Assembly (NCBI GenBank): GCA_035494855.1
Contig: DATJGR010000144.1
Location: 1 to 5,205, forward strand
DNA: 5,205 nucleotides
Direction: 5' to 3'
DNA from: DATJGR01 sp035494855
Lineage (GTDB): Bacteria; Pseudomonadota; Gammaproteobacteria; Pseudomonadales; Azotimanducaceae
This document shows positions 1 to 5,205 of the stretch, piece after piece. A program made the position numbers and the translations under genes. The stretch's first letter is position 1. Every line of letters starts with the position of its first letter. The notes under the pieces are model-generated. The model worked only from the letters and a program-made list of their open reading frames with translations. It was not told the origin of the DNA and did not search any database.

Positions 1-438
1 TACTTCGATGCGCAGAGCGAATTCGAAGTGGGGCGATCGATGGTGGGCGATCTGTTGCGCGAAGCGCACGTACATGCGCCGTTCGAAACGCTCGAAGTCA
101 CGCGTAAGGACAGCCTCGATCTCACCGACGACGATCGCGAGGCGATCCGCCGCGCCATCGCCGCAGCGCCGAACGCGCGTGTCGTCGTTACACACGGCAC
201 GGACACGATGACGAAGACCGCCGGCCTGCTGCGGTCGATCGGCGACAAGACCATCGTGCTGACCGGCGCGCTGTCGCCTGCGCGGTTCGCGAACACCGAC
301 GCGGCGTTCAACGTGGGAATGGCGTTCGCGGCCGTTCAGACGTTGCCGGCCGGCGTCTACATCGCGATGAATGGCCAGGTGTTCGACGCAGCGCGCGTCC
401 GCAAAGACCGCGCGACGAATCGCTTCGTCGCGATCTGA
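1..438 (+). CDS. Short asparaginase-family protein, 5' end missing
   Basis: This is the last 145 codons of a gene that starts before the window; the frame is open from base 1 (Tyr-Phe-Asp-Ala) to TGA at 436-438. The family hydrolyses L-asparagine (some members glutamine) to the acid plus ammonia. The second asparaginase signature is visible as VVVTHGTDTM at visible residues 61-70, in which T67 and D68 match the catalytic Thr-Asp pair of the family. K83, just before IVLTGALSP, matches the family's catalytic lysine, and D100 lies in the following TDAAFN segment. The first signature (TGGTI), with the nucleophilic threonine, must lie just upstream and cannot be seen. The protein ends soon after YIAMNGQVFDAARVRK, so it lacks the second domain of the roughly 330-residue asparaginases. 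It fits the short, single-domain proteobacterial type of about 160 residues. Family assignment is firm; true substrate and activity are unproven for this short type. Confidence 0.9.
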   Translation, partial: YFDAQSEFEVGRSMVGDLLREAHVHAPFETLEVTRKDSLDLTDDDREAIRRAIAAAPNARVVVTHGTDTMTKTAGLLRSIGDKTIVLTGALSPARFANTDAAFNVGMAFAAVQTLPAGVYIAMNGQVFDAARVRKDRATNRFVAI

Positions 439-445
439 TTCGCTC

Positions 446-464
446 GACGCCGGTTCACGGCGTC
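446..464. repeat. Perfect 7-bp inverted repeat between convergent genes
   Basis: GACGCCG (446-452) and CGGCGTC (458-464) can form a GC-rich hairpin with the five-base loop GTTCA. It lies 8 bp past the asparaginase stop and spans the stop codon of the convergent TonB/TPR gene. It could act as a small two-way transcription end or slow polymerase, but no T-run follows on either strand, so it is not called an intrinsic terminator. The right arm lies inside the last codons of the TonB/TPR gene, so the symmetry may be chance. Confidence 0.3.
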
Positions 465-1549
465 AGCTTGAAGTCGACCTTCGCCGTTGCACCGGCGGTA
501 TCCACCGGTTTGCCGTCGACGTATTGCGGCGCGTAACGCCAGCCTTTCACCGCGTCGAGCCCCGGCTGGCCGAACGCGTCGCTGCCTTGCGTGTCGAGCA
601 ACCTGGCGTCGCGCACGAAGCCGGATGCGTCGATCGTGAACTCGACCGACGCCGACCCCTCGCGACCCTTGGCCGCCTCCGGATACTGCGGGTCGGTTCG
701 ATACAGCGGCGCGGGCGGCGTGGCGTCTTTCCACGGATCGAGTCTGCCGACCGCAACGCAATGCGGCGTCGCCTTCTCCGAATCACCGAGTTGTTCGTAC
801 ACGCTGACGAGGAGTACGTGCGATGCGAGTACGAGCGGATTCGCCGCGGTGTCGCCGAGCGCGGTGAGCACCTGGTTGAAGTACGGTTCCGCGGCGCGCG
901 GCTTGGCAATTGCCAACTGATACTTGCCCATCCACAACGCCGCGATCAGCAGCCGCGGATCGTTCGCGGCGATCTGTTTGCGATACTGCGAATACGCGTC
1001 GTCGAGGTAGCGTTGCGATTCTGCGACGTTGCCGTCGCGCAGCAAATGGATACCGGCTTCGAGATTGAGATGCGCCAGCAGAAGGTCGTCAGGCTTGACG
1101 TATTTGCGCGCGAGGTCGAGCGCCTGATCGTATAAGGCATTTCTCACCTTGCCGTCCCACGCACCGGTTGCGTCCGCGCGCGCCATGAGCGGGTCGATTA
1201 CTTCGCGCGCGTCCGTGCCGTACACGCGCTGATACAGCTCGATGGCTTTGTCGAATGTCTTGACGGCTTCTTTGCGGTGCCCCGTTTTGTTGTACGTTTC
1301 GCCGAGGTTGAGCGCGAGTGCGGCGGTGTTCGTGTGGCTCTCACCATAGATCTGCAGACCCAACTGATAAGCGCGTTCGGCGTACGGGAGCGCGTCCTCG
1401 CTCTTACCTTCGTCACTCAGTTGCTTGAAGGTTCTGTAAGCCTCGGCAAATTCCGCTTTCGCGGCTGCGGGGTCGCTGGACGCTTCCTCGGCGGCGTAGG
1501 CGTGACCGGTCATCGAGAGCACGACGGCCAGATAAATGGCACGAAACAT
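455..1549 (-). CDS. Exported TPR-like protein with C-terminal TonB domain
   Basis: 364 residues, ATG at 1549-1547, TGA at 457-455. Residues 1-20 form a short signal peptide: MFR, a hydrophobic core (AIYLAVVLSM), then AYAA as a likely signal peptidase I site, so the mature protein should be periplasmic. Residues about 30-255 are Ala/Leu/Tyr-rich helices with tetratricopeptide-like spacing (for example EDALPYAERAYQLGLQIYG and KEAVKTFDKAIELYQRVYG). Residues about 280-362 match a TonB C-terminal domain: YRTDPQYPEAAKGREGSASV, FTIDASGFVRDARLL, then LDAVKGWRYAPQYVDGKPVD. There is no uncleaved membrane anchor or long Pro-rich spacer, so it is not a classical ExbBD-driven TonB. It may instead be a periplasmic binding or scaffold protein. 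Only a weak ribosome site (AGGGA, 11 nt before the ATG) is seen, but the next Met would cut into the signal peptide. The gene runs divergently from the deacylase pair. Specific role unknown. Confidence 0.88.
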   Translation of the reverse strand: MFRAIYLAVVLSMTGHAYAAEEASSDPAAAKAEFAEAYRTFKQLSDEGKSEDALPYAERAYQLGLQIYGESHTNTAALALNLGETYNKTGHRKEAVKTFDKAIELYQRVYGTDAREVIDPLMARADATGAWDGKVRNALYDQALDLARKYVKPDDLLLAHLNLEAGIHLLRDGNVAESQRYLDDAYSQYRKQIAANDPRLLIAALWMGKYQLAIAKPRAAEPYFNQVLTALGDTAANPLVLASHVLLVSVYEQLGDSEKATPHCVAVGRLDPWKDATPPAPLYRTDPQYPEAAKGREGSASVEFTIDASGFVRDARLLDTQGSDAFGQPGLDAVKGWRYAPQYVDGKPVDTAGATAKVDFKLTP

Positions 1550-1569
1550 CGTCGGACTCGTCCCTGAAA

Positions 1570-1605
1570 GGCCCTTAGTCTAGTGCGGAACGGGAAGGGT
1601 GGTAG
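1570..1605 (-). promoter_or_regulatory. Possible promoter of the TonB/TPR gene
   Basis: On the - strand, TAGACT (1582 to 1577) matches the -10 consensus at four of six bases and would start RNA about 20 nt before the ATG at 1549. The -35 candidate at 17 bp spacing (CTACCA, 1605 to 1600) matches only three of six. It overlaps the -10 candidate of the opposite promoter. Weak, placed mainly by position. Confidence 0.25.
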
Positions 1606-1615
1606 ACTCCGGCGG
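1580..1615 (+). promoter_or_regulatory. Possible promoter of the deacylase pair
   Basis: On the + strand, TAGACT at 1603-1608 matches the -10 consensus at four of six bases and would start RNA near 1615, about 23 nt before the ATG at 1638. No good -35 is present at 1580-1585 (CTAGTG), so the promoter may be weak, need an activator, or lie elsewhere. The 88-bp divergent gap leaves little other room. Confidence 0.25.
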
Positions 1616-1627
1616 TCCGGCCGCTGC

Positions 1628-1631
1628 GGAG
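1628..1631 (+). promoter_or_regulatory. Ribosome binding site of first deacylase
   Basis: GGAG six bases before the ATG at 1638. It decides the start: an in-frame GTG at 1599 would add 13 residues (MVDSGGPAAAEWN) ahead of the normal family N-terminus. The family N-terminus begins with a beta strand of the type YDLVIKNGTVIDG. Confidence 0.7.
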
Positions 1632-1637
1632 TGGAAC

Positions 1638-3341
1638 ATGAGCTACGACCTCGTCATCAAGAACGGCACCGTGATCGATGGGTCCGGCGCGCCGCGCTAC
1701 CGCGCTGACGTCGCGGTGGCGAACGGCCGCATCGCCGCGATCGGTCGCGTCGACAGCACAGCGAAGCAGACGATCGACGCCGAGGGCCACGTCGTGACGC
1801 CGGGTTTCGTCGACGGCCATACCCACATGGATGCCCAGGTGTTCTGGGACCCGATCGGCTCGTGCTCGTGCTATCACGGTGTGACGACCGCCGTGATGGG
1901 TAACTGCGGTTTCACGCTGGCGCCGTGCAAATCCGAAGACGCCGATTTCGTGTTCCGCAACCTGGAACGTGCAGAAGACATTTCGCGCGAGTCGATGCTG
2001 ACCGGTATCAAGTGGAGCTGGGAGTCGTTCCCGCAATTCCTCGACACCGTGGACGGCTTGCCGAAGGGCATCAACTACGCCGGCTACATGGGCCACTCGG
2101 CGCTGCGCACCTATGTGATGGGCGAGCGCGCGTTCACCGAAACGGCGAACGACGACGATCTGAAGAAGATGTGCGCGCTGACGAAAGACGCGCTTAAAGC
2201 CGGCGCCATCGGATTCTCCACGTCGCGCACGCACAACCACATCACCGCTGACGAGCGTCCCGTTGCGAGCCGCGTGGCCGATTGGCGCGAAGTGCGGGCA
2301 ATCGTGAATGCCATGGGCGAACTCAACGCCGGCATCTTCGAAATCGCGGGTGAAACGGTGGGGCGCGATCCGGAGCGCGTGCGGGAGTACTTCGATCGGT
2401 TGAAGAATCTCGCGGTCGAATCGCGCGTGCCGATCACCTTCGGTATGTTCTCGGTGCGCGTCGCGCCGGAACTGTGGCGGCCTTACTACGACCTCGCCGA
2501 CGAAACGGCGGCGGCCGGTGGCCGCATGGCCATTCAGGCGCACTCGCGCGCCTTGAACGTACTGTTGTCGTTTGAAGGCAACACACCGTTCGACAAGTGG
2601 GACGTGTGGAAAGACATCCGCAATCTTCCGCTCGCCGAGCAGAAAGCGAAGTTGCGCGATCCGTCGATCAAGCGCGCGCTCGTCGACGTGGCGAAAGCAC
2701 CGTACAAAGGTCCGCGCATCGTCGGTGCGGAAGCGCGTCCACCGGATTGGGACTGGGTGTACCTGATGGATACGATGTCGAACGATCCGAAGCGGATGTC
2801 GGACGTCGCGCGCGAACGCGGCGTGCATCCGGTGGAGGCGATGATCGACATTGCGCTCGAGCACGACTTCAAGGTGTTCTTCCGCCAGCCGATCGCCAAC
2901 GAGAATCAGGACCACGTGCTCGAAATGATGAAGCACCCGCGTTCGCTGGTGACGTTCTCCGATTCGGGCGCGCACGTTTCGCAGATCATGGACAGCTCGC
3001 TGCAGACGCACCTGCTGTCGCATTGGGTGCGCGAGAAACAGGCGTTCACGCTGGAAGAAGCGGTGCGTCTGATCACGTATGACACCGCAACGCAGTGGGG
3101 CCTGCACGACCGCGGTCTGTTGCGCGTCGGCCTCGCAGCGGATTTCGCGGTATTCGACCCGGATACGGTGGCGCCGCGTATGCCCGATGTCGTGCACGAT
3201 CTGCCGGGCGGCTCGAAGCGCTTGAAGCAAACGGCCGACGGCATGCTGGCCACGGTGGTCGGTGGCCAGGTGCTGCTTTCGAACAACGAACACACCGGCG
3301 CCTTGCCAGGACGCTTGATTCGCGGTCCGCTCGCGCAATAG
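1638..3341 (+). CDS. D-aminoacylase-family amidohydrolase (first of tandem pair)
   Basis: 567 residues. It belongs to the amidohydrolase superfamily, D-aminoacylase/N-acyl-D-amino-acid deacylase branch; these zinc enzymes split the amide of N-acylated D-amino acids into a fatty or acetic acid and the free D-amino acid. Visible motifs are YDLVIKNGTVIDGSG (3-17), the metal motif HTH (H61, H63) after VTPGFVDG, VVMGNCG-like AVMGNCG with C90 (the bridging metal cysteine position in D-aminoacylase), MGHSALRTYVMGE (H153), GAIGFSTSRT (189-198), FSDSGAH (D442, the catalytic aspartate position; H446), and a C-terminal beta strand ending in GALPGRLIRG. There is no signal peptide, so it is probably cytoplasmic. 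It carries a GGRMAIQAHSR segment (H302) and a SCSC pair (C76, C78) that its neighbour lacks. Expected metal-binding His positions around 235 and 265 are not His. The substrate cannot be read; many relatives carry this label without biochemical proof. Confidence 0.88.
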   Translation: MSYDLVIKNGTVIDGSGAPRYRADVAVANGRIAAIGRVDSTAKQTIDAEGHVVTPGFVDGHTHMDAQVFWDPIGSCSCYHGVTTAVMGNCGFTLAPCKSEDADFVFRNLERAEDISRESMLTGIKWSWESFPQFLDTVDGLPKGINYAGYMGHSALRTYVMGERAFTETANDDDLKKMCALTKDALKAGAIGFSTSRTHNHITADERPVASRVADWREVRAIVNAMGELNAGIFEIAGETVGRDPERVREYFDRLKNLAVESRVPITFGMFSVRVAPELWRPYYDLADETAAAGGRMAIQAHSRALNVLLSFEGNTPFDKWDVWKDIRNLPLAEQKAKLRDPSIKRALVDVAKAPYKGPRIVGAEARPPDWDWVYLMDTMSNDPKRMSDVARERGVHPVEAMIDIALEHDFKVFFRQPIANENQDHVLEMMKHPRSLVTFSDSGAHVSQIMDSSLQTHLLSHWVREKQAFTLEEAVRLITYDTATQWGLHDRGLLRVGLAADFAVFDPDTVAPRMPDVVHDLPGGSKRLKQTADGMLATVVGGQVLLSNNEHTGALPGRLIRGPLAQ

Positions 3342-3353
3342 CGCGGCGGCGTG

Positions 3354-3358
3354 GGAGG
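3354..3358 (+). promoter_or_regulatory. Ribosome binding site of second deacylase
   Basis: GGAGG, four bases before the ATG at 3363, in the 21-bp gap after the first deacylase. A strong site with slightly short spacing. It sets the ATG as the start rather than the in-frame GTG at 3351, which overlaps the site itself. Confidence 0.8.
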
Positions 3359-3362
3359 AAAC

Positions 3363-5057
3363 ATGACGCATGATCTGGTGATTCGAGGCGGACGTGTGAT
3401 CGACGGCACGGGCGCGGCGGCGCGCAATGCCGACGTCGCGGTGGAAAACGGCAAGATCGTCGCGGTGGGCGCGGTATCGGGTTCCGGGCGGCGCGAGATT
3501 TCGGCCGCTGGCGCCATCGTCACACCTGGCTTCGTCGACATCCACACGCACTACGACGGACAGGCAACGTGGGCGTCGCGCATGTCGCCCTCCAATCACC
3601 ATGGCGTGACCACGGTGGTGATGGGCAACTGCGGCGTCGGCTTCGCACCGGTGAAGCGCGCCGATCACGATCTGCTGATCGAATTGATGGAAGGCGTCGA
3701 AGACATTCCAGGTGCCGCACTGCACGAAGGCCTCTCGTGGGACTGGGAGACGTTCCCGCAGTATCTCGACTATCTGTCGAAGCGCCGTTTCGACATGGAC
3801 ATCGCCGCGCAGCTGCCGCACGCCGCGCTGCGCGTATACGTGATGGGTGAACGCGGCGCAAACCGCGAACCTGCTACGGCGGAAGACATCGCGCAGATGC
3901 GCGTGCTTGCGCGCGAAGCAGCGGCCGCGGGCGCGATCGGCTTCTCGACGTCGCGCACGCTGAATCACCGCAGCAGCAAAGGCGCGCCGACGCCGTCGCT
4001 GACGGCCGAGGTGGACGAACTGGTCGGTATCGCACTCGGCCTGAAGGACGCGGGGCACGGCGTGCTGGAGCTGATCTCCGATTTCGGTGATCTCGAGGAA
4101 GAGTTCGGCATCGTAGAGCGGATGTCGGCAGCGAGCGGCCGCCCCATCTCGATCTCGTTGGCGCAGGGCTTGTCGCCGAACGGTTGGAAGAAGATCCTCA
4201 GCCGGATCCAGAACAACGTCGGTGCAGGACGCGTGATGCGCGGCCAGGTGGCGCCGCGTCCGATCGGCATCGTGCTGGGACTTTCGACCACGCTGAATCC
4301 GCTGCTGATGCGGCCTTCTTATTCCGCGATCGCTAAGCTGCCGCTGGCCGAGCGTCTGGCAAAGCTCAAGGACCCTGCGGTCAAGGCGAAGATCCTCGCG
4401 GAAGAACCCGCACCCGCATTCGAACGGATGAAGCGACTGGTCGCCGACTTCGACCGAATCTGGATGATGAACGATCCACCGGACTACGAACCGGCGCCGG
4501 AAGACGCCATCGGCCCGCGCGCCCGCGCGCTCGGTCGCGCGCCGCTCGAGTATGCCTACGACCTGCTGCTGCAACGCGATGGCCGCCAGCTGTTGTTCAC
4601 GCCGTTCGCGAATTACGCAGAATTCAATCTCGACTGCTGTCGCGAAATGATCCTGAGCGACGACTGCGTGATGGGGCTTGGTGACGGCGGCGCGCACGTC
4701 GGCACGATCTGCGACGCGAGTTTCTCGACGTATCTTCTCGCGCATTGGGGCCGCGATCGGACGCGCGGCGAACGCATCGATCTCGCGACACTGGTGAAGC
4801 GTCAGACGCGCGACACGGCACGCGCGGTGAACCTGCTGGACCGCGGTGTGATCGCAGCCGGGATGAAAGCGGATCTGAACGTCATCGACTTCGACAACCT
4901 GCGCGTTCGCGCGCCGGAGATGATCAAAGACCTTCCTGCCGGCGGATCCCGGCTGGAACAACGCGCAGACGGTTATCTCGCGACGATCGTCAGCGGCGAA
5001 GTGACATACCAGAACGGCGAGGCCACTGATGCATTGCCGGGCCGATTGGTGCGTTGA
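3363..5057 (+). CDS. D-aminoacylase-family amidohydrolase (second of tandem pair)
   Basis: 564 residues, the same fold and expected chemistry as its upstream neighbour: metal-dependent hydrolysis of N-acyl-D-amino acids or similar amides, probably in the cytoplasm (no signal peptide). Motifs in order: HDLVIRGGRVIDGTG (3-17), HTHYD with H61 and H63, HGVTTVVMGNCG with C90, LMEGVEDIPG (108-117), AQLPHAALRVYVMGERG (H153), GAIGFSTSRT (190-199), GQVAPRPIGIVLGL, LGDGGAH (D441, H445), and the family end DALPGRLVR. This pattern resembles the Mycobacterium tuberculosis Rv2913c type of putative D-amino acid aminohydrolase, from memory rather than a search. A71 sits where the neighbour and many relatives have Asp (WDP). 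The first 100 residues align without gaps to the upstream protein with 55 identities; the middle is much less alike. Cotranscription with the first gene is very likely. Substrate unknown. Confidence 0.88.
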   Translation: MTHDLVIRGGRVIDGTGAAARNADVAVENGKIVAVGAVSGSGRREISAAGAIVTPGFVDIHTHYDGQATWASRMSPSNHHGVTTVVMGNCGVGFAPVKRADHDLLIELMEGVEDIPGAALHEGLSWDWETFPQYLDYLSKRRFDMDIAAQLPHAALRVYVMGERGANREPATAEDIAQMRVLAREAAAAGAIGFSTSRTLNHRSSKGAPTPSLTAEVDELVGIALGLKDAGHGVLELISDFGDLEEEFGIVERMSAASGRPISISLAQGLSPNGWKKILSRIQNNVGAGRVMRGQVAPRPIGIVLGLSTTLNPLLMRPSYSAIAKLPLAERLAKLKDPAVKAKILAEEPAPAFERMKRLVADFDRIWMMNDPPDYEPAPEDAIGPRARALGRAPLEYAYDLLLQRDGRQLLFTPFANYAEFNLDCCREMILSDDCVMGLGDGGAHVGTICDASFSTYLLAHWGRDRTRGERIDLATLVKRQTRDTARAVNLLDRGVIAAGMKADLNVIDFDNLRVRAPEMIKDLPAGGSRLEQRADGYLATIVSGEVTYQNGEATDALPGRLVR

Positions 5058-5082
5058 CATCGCGCCTGTGTCAATCTGTTAG
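5054..5082 (+). promoter_or_regulatory. Probable promoter of tRNA-Arg
   Basis: TTGACA (5054-5059) is a perfect -35 box, followed after 17 bp by TGTTAG (5077-5082), a three-of-six -10 box. RNA would start near 5089, about 5 nt before the mature tRNA, a normal distance. The -35 box contains the TGA stop (5055-5057) of the second deacylase gene. The -10 box is the weaker part of the call. Confidence 0.55.
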
Positions 5083-5093
5083 AGAGTTCTCAC

Positions 5094-5170
5094 GCGCCCG
5101 TAGCTCAGTTGGATAGAGCACCTGGCTTCGAACCAGGTGGCCGGCGGTTCGAGCCCGTCCGGGCGCGCCA
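5094..5170 (+). tRNA. tRNA-Arg, anticodon UCG
   Basis: A complete 77-base cloverleaf. The acceptor stem is GCGCCCG (5094-5100) with CGGGCGC (5160-5166), then discriminator G and an encoded CCA (5168-5170). The D arm is GCTC/GAGC (5103-5106, 5116-5119). The anticodon arm is CCTGG/CCAGG (5121-5125, 5133-5137) with the seven-base loop CTTCGAA, giving anticodon TCG at 5128-5130. The variable loop has 5 bases. The T arm is GGCGG/CCGTC with one G-U pair and loop TTCGAGC. All stems pair, so it should be functional. It reads the arginine codon CGA, and perhaps other CGN codons depending on modification of U34. No terminator is visible in the 35 bases that follow, so processing from a longer RNA or a terminator beyond the window is expected. 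Confidence 0.97.
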
Positions 5171-5205
5171 AACAACTAACGGTGAAGACGCGGTGGCGAC
5201 GTCGC

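Noticed and set aside
371..1135. 254-codon + strand open frame opposite the TonB/TPR gene
   Set aside because: Arg-rich shadow without a domain; the - strand frame has a signal peptide, repeats and a TonB domain.
1..5057. Asparaginase and deacylases as one D-amino-acid or amide catabolic cluster
   Set aside because: The asparaginase is separated from the pair by a convergent/divergent gene, and no shared regulation is visible. The link stays a guess.
1575..5060. Antisense open frame of 1161 codons covering both deacylase genes
   Set aside because: It is in exact codon register with the sense genes and exists because they use no TTA, CTA or TCA codons. Its product is rich in Arg, His, Asp and Val with no recognisable domain, and the sense frames carry clear family motifs.
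5196..5205. Perfect 10-bp palindrome GCGACGTCGC at the window end, considered as a tRNA terminator
   Set aside because: No loop and no T-run are visible, and the window ends there. In GC-rich DNA such a palindrome is not rare.
5150..5205. tRNA 3' end as a possible integration site for a mobile element
   Set aside because: Only 35 bp follow the tRNA. No repeat of its 3' end and no integrase gene can be seen, so there is no support.

Overview
The window looks like chromosomal DNA of a GC-rich Pseudomonadota bacterium. Supporting signs are the strong G/C bias at third codon positions, a TonB-type C-terminal domain (Gram-negative periplasm), a short single-domain asparaginase of the proteobacterial type, and a tRNA gene with an encoded CCA end. 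A beta- or gammaproteobacterium is the best guess; genus cannot be read from the sequence. Nothing points to a phage, insertion sequence, CRISPR array or genomic island.

Layout from left to right: (1) the 3' end of a short asparaginase-family gene on the + strand (1-438). (2) Tail to tail with it, 16 bp away, a - strand gene (455-1549) for an exported protein with tetratricopeptide-like helices and a C-terminal TonB domain. (3) An 88-bp divergent intergenic region (1550-1637) that probably holds back-to-back promoters. (4) Two consecutive + strand genes (1638-3341 and 3363-5057) for paralogous zinc-dependent amidohydrolases of the D-aminoacylase (N-acyl-D-amino-acid deacylase) family, each with a good Shine-Dalgarno and only 21 bp between them. 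(5) A tRNA-Arg(UCG) gene (5094-5170), whose probable promoter begins inside the stop codon of the second deacylase gene. The last 35 bp show no gene.

How the genes fit together: the two amidohydrolases almost certainly form one transcription unit and may remove acyl groups from different N-acyl-D-amino acids or related amides. They are not a recent duplication: they share 55 of the first 100 residues but diverge strongly in the middle, and they look like two separate subfamilies. Both keep the HxH and GNCG metal-site motifs but seem to lack two histidines that bind metal in the biochemically characterised D-aminoacylase. That is the most interesting point in the window. The asparaginase could share an amino-acid amide/nitrogen theme, but a convergent gene separates it from the pair, so a functional link is only a guess. 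I found no convincing sign of a wholly new system.
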